The position numbers and the translations under genes are program-made. The notes under the pieces were generated by a model, which made no database searches, had not been told where the DNA came from, and worked only from the letters and a program-made list of their open reading frames with translations. Positions 1-7,690 of a DNA stretch of 11,983 nucleotides are shown piece after piece (positions within the stretch are counted from its first letter, which is position 1; the number at the start of each line of letters is the position of its first letter). Source of the DNA: Podochytrium sp. JEL0797 (taxonomy: Eukaryota; Chytridiomycota; Chytridiomycetes; Chytridiales; Chytriomycetaceae); NCBI GenBank assembly GCA_027596195.1, contig JADGJG010000834.1:1-11983 (forward strand), read 5' to 3'.

Positions 1-273
1 GTACTGGGCGGCAGCGTAGATGGCGTAACCGGTTCCTCCGATGGCGGCAAGGATTCTGGGTCCGAGGATGTTGTTGAGACCACCGGCAAGGAGACCCATC
101 ACGGCGAAACAGAGGTAGAGGGCAGCGTTCTGCTGGTCCTTGACTTGCTGGGCGGAGGGACCGGCAGTGGGGAGGGAGTTCAAGGCGTTGAACATACCCG
201 GGCACAGGAAGCACACGAAGGCGATGACATACACCTGGGTGCGGGACTGGTTGAGAGTGTCGAAGAAGCCCAT
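1..273 (-). CDS. UNC93-like (DUF895) membrane protein, N-terminal part
   Basis: The 91 codons seen start at ATG (273-271) and stay open to the window edge, so the 3' part is missing. The start reads MGFFDTLNQSRTQVY, followed by a hydrophobic segment holding FVCFLCPGMFNAL (about residues 16-30). A loop with QQNAALY follows, then a second membrane segment with GLLAGGLNNILGPR and a third beginning GGTGYAIYAA. The CPGMFNAL block, the N-A-LY motif and the N-LGPR motif are typical of fungal UNC93-like/DUF895 proteins of the major facilitator fold, which have about 11-12 membrane helices. The substrate of these proteins is generally unknown. No intron is needed in the visible part. A decayed C-terminal piece of the same family lies upstream on the same strand (1008-1248), suggesting a former tandem pair. 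Confidence 0.85.
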   Translation of the reverse strand, partial: MGFFDTLNQSRTQVYVIAFVCFLCPGMFNALNSLPTAGPSAQQVKDQQNAALYLCFAVMGLLAGGLNNILGPRILAAIGGTGYAIYAAAQY

Positions 274-1007
274 TTTTGTTGAGGATTGTCGAGAGGGGAA
301 TCCGCTCGCTTAAGTACTCTGCTGGGAGGCGCGCACAAGCCCGAGAGCCAAAATTTTCTCATTTGAGAAGCAAAGCCTGAAAATGGGTCGATGCCAATCT
401 ACGAAGAGTTCATCGTGTCGTGCTGCTGCCATCGAGGTATCCGTGTGCTGTTATTAGTGTGGGATCCAAAGAAGGAAGTATCCAACTTGACAACGCGGCT
501 CGGAAAAGCCGGAGCAACAACAAATGCCACCCAAAATTTTCCACTTTGGGAGAGTGGATGCGACGTCATCTCCACCGGCATCTCCACCAGGAAAGCGCTC
601 GCTTGTCGAATGGGCGTTCCAAATTGGATGGATTGATCCATACTGATCCATTGCCACTGGATCAAAGTGGATTGCCACACTCTTACATTACATTGCTGTC
701 GGCACGTGTCCCTCCAGGAAAACTCTTTGCTTCCCGAATCAGCTTTCCAAATTGGATGGCCCATCACTGGGATATCAAACCAGTCTTTTCTGCGCATGCA
801 TACTCCATGCTGGCTGGATCACCACTTCTTTTTATGCTGCCTCTGGATCAACAAACGGGACACAAAGATCCAAACACCCAAAAAACAAAACAAAACAAAA
901 TAATATGCAATTGCCTTTCTGTTTTTTTTGGAAAATGGGAGAGAAAGAATTAAAAAAAGAAAATGGAAAAAGGAATACGATTTTGAGATGGATTCGGAAT
1001 AGCAAGC
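274..1007. other. Gene-poor region with imperfect repeats and A-rich runs
   Basis: No convincing coding sequence is seen on either strand; the open frames overlap in all phases and have no recognisable motif. An imperfect direct repeat links 584-631 and 711-759 (shared TTCCAAATTGGATGG and CCAGGAAA). The words CTGGATCA (658, 816 and 843 areas) and CGCTCGCTT (near 307 and 596) recur. A CAAAA simple repeat occupies about 880-902, and a purine, A-rich stretch runs about 944-976. The promoter of the UNC93-like gene at 273 presumably lies at the left end. Confidence 0.5.
584..759. repeat. Imperfect direct repeat, two copies about 128 bases apart
   Basis: Copy 1 is about 584-631 and copy 2 about 711-759. 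Both run from CC(A/T)CCAGGAAA through a variable middle with CTT and CGAAT to the identical 15-mer TTCCAAATTGGATGG. The offset grows from 127 to 128, so one indel separates them. No target-site duplication or terminal inverted repeat is visible, so I cannot assign it to a transposon family. Confidence 0.55.
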
Positions 1008-1248
1008 CAGCTCGGGCATCGATTCGGACACAATCTTGGGCTCCATCTTGGCCTCCTGCGGCGACTTGTTCGTTTCGGTCATGCAGAAGGCGCTGAAAAT
1101 GACGAACACACTCACCACACGTGGCCGGATTGAACGCTAAACCATTCAAAGCCCAAGCGATTCCGTTGCCCTTCGATTGAGTGCCCTTGTAGAAACCGGC
1201 ATAGCGAGAAAGAGACTCATCCTGGAGGTCGAGACGCCATGCTTTGCT
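1008..1248 (-). pseudogene. Decayed C-terminal fragment of an UNC93-like protein
   Basis: Read leftwards from 1248, one frame gives SRYAGFYKGTQSKGNGIAW. This is the conserved GFYKG-QS-G--IAW block near the C-terminus of fungal UNC93/DUF895 proteins. The frame continues to NPAT (codon 1122-1120). The following membrane helix, VVSVFVIFSAFCMTETNKS, is read from 1118 in a different phase and leads into a charged tail ending near MPEL. One base shift at about 1116-1120 is therefore needed to join them. I cannot find the upstream nine or so helices on this strand before the F-box gene, so this looks like a 5'-truncated relic. A single sequencing indel combined with unseen exons cannot be excluded. 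It lies upstream of, and on the same strand as, the intact UNC93-like start at 273. Confidence 0.6.
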
Positions 1249-1470
1249 AACAAAAGTGTCACTGCTGTGTTTTCCATCCACTGCATGGTGGAGTGAAAAT
1301 GGGCAGTTATTTGCGGCAACACGTTTTTGATTGTTACAGCAACCTCAAGATGATTTTATCTCCGTTTGTCAGATTTCACGGATTTGGGTTCCCCAGGAGG
1401 CAAGTTTGTTTTTGGCTGAAGAGATGAAGGGCCGAGTTTTTTTCTCAAAAACTCACTCCAAAGTCCTCGC
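1249..1470. other. Intergenic region upstream of the F-box-like gene
   Basis: No coding sequence is recognised. This is the likely shared space between the 5' side of the UNC93-like relic (-) and the start of the gene at 1471 (+). It has T-rich stretches (about 1320-1345 and 1405-1445) but no clear TATA box. Confidence 0.35.
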
Positions 1471-1944
1471 ATGCTCGACAAACTCCCCGCCACGGTCCTG
1501 GACAACGTGTACTCTTGGTTGACCCTCTCGAACATCCGCAAAACGACCCGCAAGCTGAGCAAACGCCACCGCATCTTCTCAATCCGCCGCCTCGTGGCCG
1601 CCATTGACGGCCTCCGCGTGTCCCTCGACACGGACCTCAACAGCAAGCACTACGACTACGATTGGAACCACCGTTTTGTTGTTCTCGCCAGAACTCGGAA
1701 TACAGCCGACGGTGCTCCCGACATGATCCGCTTCCACCCAGACATATACTCCACCCGCTGGAATCCATTGTTTGTGAGCGGCGTGGAGCTGGCCGCCACG
1801 AAACTCAAGATTGTCATTTACGAGGATCCTTACGAGGGCGGGATGCACGCCAAGCTGTTCAATGAGCCGTACCCGGAGATTGTGGCCTTGAGACATGTGG
1901 GGGAAGAGCCGCTTGTTTTCCCACCGTGTTTGTCGTGGCTTTAG
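1471..1944 (+). CDS. Possible F-box protein, C-terminus uncertain
   Basis: A single open exon of 157 codons starts at ATG 1471. The N-terminus LPATVLDNVYSWLTLSNIRK has the spacing of an F-box helix motif (LP--vL--I---L). F-box proteins recruit substrates to SCF ubiquitin ligases through Skp1. The rest (FRFHP-, WNPLF-, KIVIYEDPYEGG-type sequence) is globular and unknown to me. The frame ends at 1942-1944 after PLVFPPCLSWL. The alternative phase over the same stretch reads PTVFVVALEIAHR, which looks like protein and remains open to about 2010. The third phase is open from 1895 to 2128 with an acidic Gly/Glu-rich tail. A one-base indel near the C run at about 1918-1924 is therefore possible. No good splice donor was found there. 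The F-box call is moderate and the C-terminal end is unsure. Confidence 0.5.
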   Translation: MLDKLPATVLDNVYSWLTLSNIRKTTRKLSKRHRIFSIRRLVAAIDGLRVSLDTDLNSKHYDYDWNHRFVVLARTRNTADGAPDMIRFHPDIYSTRWNPLFVSGVELAATKLKIVIYEDPYEGGMHAKLFNEPYPEIVALRHVGEEPLVFPPCLSWL

Positions 1945-2001
1945 AAATCGCGCATCGGTGCGTATTCTCGCGGAGTCTTTTTACCCAACGAAAGCAGACG
2001 A

Positions 2002-2085
2002 GGGGGGAGTAGATGGGGAGGACGCGGGTGGGGAGGACGTGGAGGGGGAGGAATTGGGGAAGGACAGGAAGGGGAAGGAGATGGG
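2002..2085 (+). repeat. G-rich purine tract with quadruplex-forming spacing
   Basis: The + strand holds at least eight runs of three to six G in about 84 bases, almost all purine, separated by short A-containing spacers. This pattern can form G-quadruplexes. It lies just 3' of the F-box-like stop codon, or would code for its acidic Glu/Gly-rich tail if the frame shifts. Confidence 0.55.
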
Positions 2086-2275
2086 TTCTGGTTCTGAACG
2101 CGACGACAGCGGTGATGCCTTTGAATAATTTCGAATCTGTTCATGGAGATGGGAGAAGTGACGATGGACGCGAGTTTAATGACTGTGGAAATATCTGTTG
2201 GTGCCTTCTTGGAAAGCTTTTGGAAGCACAGACCAGCAAAATGGGATCACGACGCGCCTGACGCGTTGCTCAAGG

Positions 2276-2315
2276 AGTCGACCGAAAGCTGAAATTCAAC
2301 AGCTTTCGGTCGACT
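2276..2315. repeat. Perfect 16-bp inverted repeat with 8-base loop and T tract
   Basis: AGTCGACCGAAAGCTG at 2276-2291 is the exact reverse complement of 2300-2315, and the loop is AAATTCAA. Two G-T pairs and two A-T pairs could extend the stem outward (2272-2275 with 2316-2319), giving a 20-bp hairpin that ends in a T run on the + strand. It is followed by a direct repeat of TGTATTCTCT (2319-2338). It lies between the convergent ends of the F-box-like gene and the unknown gene ending at 2440. It resembles an intrinsic terminator in shape, but in a fungal genome it is better read as a hairpin of unknown role or the scar of a palindromic element. Confidence 0.85.
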
Positions 2316-2318
2316 TTT

Positions 2319-2338
2319 TGTATTCTCTTGTATTCTCT
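2319..2338 (+). repeat. Two tandem copies of a 10-mer next to the hairpin
   Basis: TGTATTCTCT occurs twice head to tail directly after the T tract of the hairpin at 2276-2315. This could be slippage or a small target duplication. Confidence 0.6.
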
Positions 2339-2438
2339 TGCTATAAAGTTTGCGAAGTTTCTTTTTTTGGTCTTAATTGCAATTTGGTATTTGTTGAACA
2401 CTCTCGATCGACACGCCCAATTCCCCCATTCTCTCTTT

Positions 2439-2444
2439 TTTATT
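2439..2444 (-). promoter_or_regulatory. AATAAA overlapping the stop codon
   Basis: The final Glu codon and stop (GAA TAA A) form the word AATAAA on the minus strand. This could serve as the poly(A) signal for the gene ending at 2440. The same overlap is kept in the relic at 6553-6558. Confidence 0.35.
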
Positions 2445-3986
2445 CGTTTTGCTGCAAATAAGCTCTTCCTCTTTCCAACACGCCGCTTAAAATGTCCGTT
2501 GCCGTCTTCTTGACTTGCATTTGGCGCGTTCGTTCGGCATCCGGCATAAATGCCCAGTCGACAAACTGCAAGACGTGGTCCATTTCTCTGACAAGAAAAA
2601 GAGACAGTTAAAAACACGGCAAGAGAAATAATGGAAGTCTCAATGCCTCAATGCTCACACTCACTTTTCAACTCCGATCGGATGAAACACGCGAACTTGG
2701 TACTCTCCCTCCCTCGAATCCATCACGACCGCGACAGCACCATCGACACCCAGATGCATCCGATCCAAGGCACTCCAATGAGATTTCCCACAAATCGCAT
2801 CGCAAGAGGATACTCTGATGCTAATAGCCGAATCAAACTGCACAAACACACTTTGATCCAAAAACGCCTTAAACACTCCGACCCCCTCAACGCGTACCGA
2901 AGCAATCTGCTCAACAGCCCCCTGAAACACGGCGCGTGGCTGCACAACAGAGTTTCTCTCCACAGATTCCACAACAAGAGACCGATACGCCAAATGATAC
3001 AACCGCATCATCTCGTGAACAGCATCCTTGATTCGATATTCTGCACCCGTGTCCCAGTTCCTCACAACCTCGGGAACGTCCTCCATAACGTACATTTCGC
3101 ATTCCTCAATCCCACGGCCACCCATCCACAGCGTAACAAACGAAAACGCGTCATCGGATCTCAACAGGGACCCGTCCTCCGAAAAAGTGGCTTCGACGAG
3201 AATCAAGCCGCCACGTGTGTCGCGTTTGTGAATGACTCGAAACAGGGCGAGATCGGTTTGCAAGAGCCTAATGGGGGAATTGGAGTGAAGGATTGGATCG
3301 AAGGAGGCATTGGTGGATGAGGATCGAGAAATGTTTTGATTTGATTTTGGAAGAGGGATGGCAATGTATTGCACGCTGGATACGGAGCCGGGGGTGCGTG
3401 AGGCGATTTCCTGGTTTGGTGGTTTGGAGAATCGAAAGGGCGAATTGAGCACAAGAATCTCAAGCCGAGGGACGCAACAGGACCGAAATACCATCAAATC
3501 GTTTTCGTTCAATTGGGCCTTCATCAGTTCGAATGGGTATTGCCAGCACTCGGGGATGTCCAAGACAGAAAACGTTTGTTTGATGCGCAGAAAGCGAGTT
3601 GATTCGTTTACTTTAACAGGATACTCTACAGTGAGCGTCTGTCCATGTTCACTGAGACACAGCACTACGTTTGCATCGATTGAGGCGAGCGTGGGTTGTT
3701 TTTGTTGTGTTTTCCGTGGCCATCGCGCGTAGGCGGATTCGTTCTTTGAAGTGTTTTCCTCTCGTGGAAAAACACACGCTACTCCCTCTGCGCCAAACTC
3801 GTTTCTGAACGACACGAGATGATCGACAAGAGGCCGCCACTTGTTTGGTGCATGAGAAGGAAACACACGCACAACCTCGGTCTGAGTCAACGTGTCCACA
3901 GCAACGACCACTCCCGCTGAAGAGGAGAGAAACAGCGAAACTGAAGAGGTGGTTGTTGAAGCAGTGCCGTTGAAAAGAAGTTGCAT
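2440..3986 (-). CDS. Conserved-looking protein of unknown function, two exons
   Basis: Exon 1 is 3986-2665 and starts at ATG with MQLLFNGTASTTTSS. The intron is 2664-2588 (77 bases, donor GTGAGT, acceptor TTGTCAG). Exon 2 is 2587-2440 and ends with the LQQNE stop. Without splicing the frame would stop at 2663, just inside the donor. The spliced product is 489 residues. I see no signal peptide or membrane helix. There is a Ser/Asn-rich stretch near residue 220, and the C-terminal 48 residues look helical and charged (QMQVKKTATDILSGVLERG). The family is not recognised. The beta-rich ends and the phrase VGVFKAFLDQSVFVQF weakly recall the C5orf34-like DUF4520/DUF4524 proteins, which is only a guess. 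The start lies 18 bases from the divergent P450 start. A diverged copy of the last 24 codons lies at 6482-6558. Confidence 0.75.
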
Positions 3987-4004
3987 TTCAAATCAGCCAA
4001 AGAA
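3987..4004. promoter_or_regulatory. 18-bp gap between divergent start codons
   Basis: The ATG of the unknown gene (3986-3984, -) and that of the P450 (4005-4007, +) are separated by 18 bases. The 5' untranslated regions and promoter elements of each gene must therefore overlap the coding sequence of the other, unless one true start is further downstream. Confidence 0.6.
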
Positions 4005-5768
4005 ATGGACTCCAAATCCACGGCTGCTGTCGCCGCCCTCTCCGCAACGACCCTCTTCTGTCTCTACCAGCTGTTCATCTACCCACTCTTCCTGCATCCT
4101 CTGAATGCCATTCCTGGTCCACGGCCCTCGTGGCCCTTTGCGCTGCTCGGGAACGTGCCTGGTAAAGGGCTTGATGCGCGAACCCATCGCACTCACACAC
4201 AACCGCAGAGATCGTCAGAGAAGAAGCTGCCGCGCCATTCGCTCGGTGGACCAAACAGTTCAACAGCGGCATCATCAGATACTATCACATCTTCAACAAG
4301 CCGCGAATCTTTGTCTCCTCGTCCACCGCACTTCGCCGAATGTTTGGCACCCACGCCCACCTATACGGAAAAGACACGCGCAACTTTGCCATGCTCAGCA
4401 AGTAAGTCTACCTACTCATTCCCAAACGAATCATCTGATACAATACGACCAGATTCATCGGAAACGGCCTCGTGACCATCGAAGACTCGCTCCACAAGCG
4501 CCAACGCGCCATCATCAACCCCATTTTCCGCGTCAAACACATCAACTCTCTGGTCCCCATATTCTTTCAATCAGCCAAAGAACTCACGCGTCAATGGGAC
4601 TCGAACCTCGAAAATTCGAGTACTCACGAGTTTGAACTGTCTGAAGAAATGTCGAAACCCACGTTGGATATCATTGGACGCGCTGGATTCGGTTACGATT
4701 TTGGTGCTGTGTCTCACGGCCAATCTCCCCTGTTTGAGGCGTATTCGTTTGGTCTCTCAAGTTTGACTTTGATGGACGCGTTGATTAACGGACTTGCTCC
4801 CTTCTTGAACTGGATCGTGCCATCGAGACGCTTAAAGAGAGCTCAGTTTGAAGCCGCGCGAGTTCAAATCCGTGCGCAATGTGAACAGATTTTGGAGGCG
4901 CGCAAGCTTGCCATCAAGGATGGTGACGAGACGGCAAACGATTTGTTGACTATTCTATTGAAGGCCAATATGGCAGAGGATGCGAAAAATCGATTGAACG
5001 ATGATGAAGTGATGGCCCAAGTCATGACCTTTTTGGCTGCCGGACATGAGACGACGAGTGTTGCATTGACGTTGAGTTTGTTTCTTGGCCTCGTCCTTCC
5101 CAATTCCCAGAATCTAATCACTTTCCGCCCACCAAACAGTTGGGCCATTGACTTTCTGGCCAACAACCCGCGCGTCCAAACAAAACTCCGTCTCGAACTC
5201 CGAGCCCAGATGCCCACCCGCGACACAGAACCTCCCCTCGACTACATCATGTCCACAACCTCCTACTTGGACGCCGTGTGCAAGGAATCTCTGCGTCTCG
5301 TTCCTTCCGGTGAGATTCCCCACTTCCCATCTTCACACGTTTCTTCAACTCAACACACACACCCCCCCCTTTGCCAACCCTCAGCCCCCATCGTTTCCCG
5401 AATCGCCCTCCAAGAAGACACCCTAGACGGCCACAAAATCCCTAAAGGTTCTGTCCCCAGCCGTGAACCACAGCCTCCCCTCCCTCTGGGGCCCCGACGC
5501 GCAAGAATTCAAACCCGAACGATGGATCACCACCACCTCCGACGATTCCGAGGGGAAGCCATACGGCGCGTACTTCCCTTTCCTGCTCGGTCCACGCAAC
5601 TGTATTGGACAGCGGTTCGCAATGTTGGAGATGAAAGCGATACTGGCGGTGCTGGCGCGGGGGTTTGAGTTTGTGAAAGTGGAGGGGGGTGGGGTGGTGA
5701 AGAAGACGTTGAAGTTGACATGGAAGCCGGATCCAAGGTTGCCGATGCGGATTCGAGTGGCGGAGTGA
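4005..5768 (+). CDS. Cytochrome P450 monooxygenase, five exons, one frameshift
   Basis: This is a membrane-bound haem monooxygenase. Proposed exons are 4005-4161, 4209-4401, 4453-5070, 5140-5309 and 5385-5768, with introns of 47, 51, 69 and 75 bases. About 507 residues is normal for the family. Residues 5-25 form a hydrophobic N-terminal ER anchor, followed by the Pro-rich hinge IPGPRPSWP. The I-helix motif is AGHETT (about 313-318) and the K-helix ExxR is ESLR (about 372-375). PERW is at about 424-427. The haem loop is FLLGPRNCIGQRFA, with Cys about 453 as the thiolate ligand. In exon 5 the frame breaks: IPKG (ending 5449) is followed by VLSPAVNHSLPSLWG read from 5448, a one-base net shift near 5447-5450. 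No intron fits there. All hallmark motifs are intact, so this is a sequencing indel or a young lesion. The CYP family and substrate are unknown. Confidence 0.85.
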
Positions 5769-6069
5769 AAGATTCGAGAGGGGTGGGGGGCTGCGGATTC
5801 GTGAAAAGAGTACAAGCTACGGTGTTTTTTGTCGATTAAACTCGTTTGAATAGCTGCTTGCAGACGCGTTTATCTGCGGAACTTTGAGAATCTGGAATCA
5901 GTCATCGGGGTCCACAGTCAACACACGTCATCACGTTCGACAACCAACCCGGCCCGTTCATGACCACCAAGCCCGATGCAGAAGCCTGATATATTCCGTT
6001 TTATTTGCATGTTCGGCGTGAAATCGAGAGCCATTCGAGTATGAGCCGTCCGAGTCCGAATCCGCCATT
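5769..6069. other. Intergenic region between convergent P450 and COX19
   Basis: About 300 bases between two convergent stop codons. I see no RNA gene, repeat or convincing frame in it. It must hold both 3' untranslated regions. GATTAAA near 5834 is the only weak poly(A)-like word on the P450 strand. Confidence 0.4.
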
Positions 6070-6321
6070 CTACACCGTCTTGACCTTCTCAACGTCCCCA
6101 AACCCAATATTCTCCATCCGATCCACCTCCATCAGTTTCGTCCTCATCCGACACTCGAGATACGCTTTCGAAAGCTCGCGACACGGTTGATGAGACCCGT
6201 GTTGCCGTTCCTTGTCTTTCACGCATTTCATGTAAGCTTCCATGGGGATCTTGCAGAGTCCTTCAATGTCGAGGGGGAAGGCGCCGCGTTCGGGGGGGAC
6301 GTCTCGGGATTGGTTTTGCAT
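6070..6321 (-). CDS. COX19: COX19, twin CX9C cytochrome c oxidase assembly factor
   Basis: An intronless frame of 83 residues. PPERGAFPLD is the signature opening of COX19. It is followed by the twin CX9C pairs C-KIPMEAYMK-C and C-RELSKAYLE-C, each with exactly nine residues between the cysteines, then the R-KLM and NIGFGD tail shared by the family. COX19 is a small soluble protein of the mitochondrial intermembrane space and cytosol. It is oxidised by the Mia40 relay and takes part in copper delivery for cytochrome c oxidase assembly. The chosen start at 6321 (MQNQSRDVPPERG) gives a length close to human (90) and yeast (98). An in-frame ATG at 6423 would add 34 residues unlike any COX19 I know, so I reject it. 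It converges with the P450. Confidence 0.93.
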   Translation of the reverse strand: MQNQSRDVPPERGAFPLDIEGLCKIPMEAYMKCVKDKERQHGSHQPCRELSKAYLECRMRTKLMEVDRMENIGFGDVEKVKTV

Positions 6322-6481
6322 GTCGGGGGGGTGGGTGTTACGACAATGGATTCGGAAAAAGAAAATATTTGAAGGCTCTGTTTTGGCGGACAAGAACAAG
6401 GGTATCCAGGGTCGTTCGAACAATTTCGAGGTCCGGTATATGGTTTTAAAAGACGCGTTGTGTTGACGTTGATTCTTTTCT

Positions 6482-6558
6482 AGTCATGAAGACGACATCG
6501 GACATTTTGAGCAGCGTGGTGGAAAGAGAAAGACTGAAAGAGCAACAAAACGAATAAA
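6482..6558 (+). pseudogene. Diverged copy of the last-exon end of the 2440-3986 gene
   Basis: By eye, 77 bases align without gaps to the complement of 2515-2439, with 62 identical (about 80%). The relic reads MKTTSDILSSVVERERLKEQ then QNE and stop (6486-6557). The parent reads VKKTATDILSGVLERGRAYL then QQNE and stop. The stop codon and overlapping AATAAA are kept. Most differences cluster in one 10-base block; the rest are scattered. The orientation is opposite to the parent. No upstream exon of the parent gene is seen nearby, so this is an isolated fragment. It could instead be the terminal exon of an unseen paralogue, since a CTTTTCTAG acceptor-like stretch ends at 6483. Confidence 0.65.
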
Positions 6559-6734
6559 GAAAGGGATTCGGAATTTGCTTCGAATGAGTTTGCTACCAGT
6601 TAAACGCTTCGATTATAAACTTTGATTTCATCTTCTTTTCTAGTCCACCAGAACTAAACTCAATCGATTACTTTCTTCTCCACCTGTGCTTCCACCGGCT
6701 TGAATCTTGCAGCCGCATGCACTACGTTGTCCCA
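6558..6734. other. Short non-coding stretch
   Basis: No gene recognised. A TTGATT...TCTTTTCTAGTC word at about 6622-6645 resembles the sequence at about 6470-6484 just before the exon relic, hinting at a partial duplication. Confidence 0.3.
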
Positions 6735-6932
6735 GTGTACCTCTTCGCAACTGTTTGAAGATTGACATCAGAGGTGGGTTCCAAGACGCGTTGAAGTTGT
6801 TGAGAGTGCCTTTGGACGTACACACTGTTATTGATGGACTTGAAGGTTGGCCATACACTCTCGTTGAATATCTTGGAAATAGTTGTCATCATCTTGGTGA
6901 CCTTTGCCGGAAAGTTGAAGAAAAACTAAGCA
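6735..6932 (-). other. Open frame after the FCP1-like gene, possible tail exon
   Basis: Read leftwards from about 6932, a frame opens after an acceptor-like CATGCTTAG. It contains KVTKMMTTISKIFNESVW and ends at a stop at 6735-6737 (YTGTT stop). It may be the last exon of the damaged FCP1-like gene or an unrelated relic. Its QRVLEPTSDV stretch repeats at DNA level a segment about 196 bases upstream. No family is recognised. Confidence 0.3.
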
Positions 6933-6982
6933 TGCACCCAGTGGAGTTGCTCGAAGTCAGACATCAGGAGTGGGTTCCAAGA
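6765..6982. repeat. Short direct repeat at the 3' side of the FCP1-like gene
   Basis: ACATCAGAGGTGGGTTCCAA plus GAC (6765-6787) and ACATCAGGAGTGGGTTCCAA plus GAC (6961-6983) differ by a base or two of spacing. On the minus strand both read ...SWNP-LM-- in one frame, and similarity continues weakly on both sides. This suggests an old local duplication of about 195 bases. Confidence 0.55.
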
Positions 6983-7690
6983 CTCTTTGACAACATGATC
7001 ATCTTGAGATCTTTAGCTCCTTCGACCACGGAAAATAATAGAGTAACAATTCGATCAGAAGCAATGTGGTCGCGTCCTTCGTTTAACATGGCGGCAATGG
7101 CCTTGGCATAATACTTGTCCCCGTTTGTCACAATGAAAATGTCGTACAATCTGGAACAGACGAACTAAACGAGGTGGGAGAGAAAGCATACTTTGCCAAG
7201 AATTCGATAAACTGGAAGGTCTGGGAGCGAAAATGACTCTGATCGTTCTTCCACCGGGAACAGGGAGAGTGACGTGCCTGCGAAGCCGTGAGATTCTTCA
7301 ACAATATGTACAAGAATCAGCAAGAGAAAAAGAGAAGAAATTAAAATTACTCACTCTGAAAAAAAAGAGGAACGGGGTCGGACATGATCTCGGCGAACAA
7401 GAGTGTCTCGTCCAAGTCCACAACGACGATGAGCTTGCGTATTCTCAGCAGCCTCTCAACCTCCTCTTGTGCGATATCGAGCTTGGTGGGGGTTTTGGGT
7501 GGGGCCGGAGGGGCGCGTGTCGGACTTGGCGTTGACTGGAAAAAAATGCCGATGAGTCCTGCCGCCCACGAAAAATTAACAGTACCACAGCTTGCGAATA
7601 TGTGCGCGTCGATCCGGCTGGGATTGCTGGAGTAGGAGCTGTTGGGGTGGAGGAAGGTGCAGCTGTTGCTAAAAGAAACTCTCAAATGTC
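6964..7690 (-). pseudogene. FCP1-like RNA polymerase II CTD phosphatase, damaged
   Basis: FCP1-type proteins are HAD-fold phosphatases acting on phosphoserine in the RNA polymerase II tail. The catalytic DxDxT motif is present in KLIVVVDLDETLLFAE, and the later motif in LYDIFIVTNGDKYYAKAIAA. Likely pieces are an exon ending 7589 (Pro/Thr/Ser/Ala linker), an intron 7588-7536 (53), exon 7535-7355, intron 7354-7278 (77), exon 7277-7192, intron 7191-7151 (41) and exon 7150 to about 6964. Two one-base shifts are needed: one at a run of eight T (about 7361-7368), joining to HVTLPVPGGRTIRVIF, and one near 7225-7230, between that strand and FQFIEFLAKLYD. A third is possible near 7000, where a stop ends the protein before a clear motif-IV Asp pair. 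The N-terminal exon is not resolved. Both early lesions touch T runs, so sequencing error is a real alternative to a pseudogene. Confidence 0.65.

Noticed and set aside
399..953. Several overlapping frames on both strands
   Set aside because: Open in many phases at once, no motif, and partly made of the direct repeat; no support for a protein.
2276..2318. Bacterial intrinsic terminator, implying prokaryotic DNA
   Set aside because: Neighbouring genes are clearly eukaryotic with spliceosomal introns, so only the shape is terminator-like.
2631..3320. A 229-codon + strand frame
   Set aside because: It lies antisense to exon 1 of the 2440-3986 gene, has an unnatural His/Asn/Arg-rich composition and shows no motif.
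5452..5460. A 13-base intron (GTTCTGTCCCCAG) that would restore the P450 frame
   Set aside because: It is far below any known spliceosomal intron size and would delete conserved residues; a base indel is simpler.
6322..6423. A 34-residue N-terminal extension of COX19
   Set aside because: It resembles no COX19 N-terminus; the start at 6321 gives the usual length.
7590..7685. A CxH...CxxCG zinc-motif reading upstream of the FCP1-like catalytic domain
   Set aside because: Another phase gives a Pro/Thr/Ser/Ala linker that splices in phase (7588-7536) into the catalytic exon, which is a better fit.
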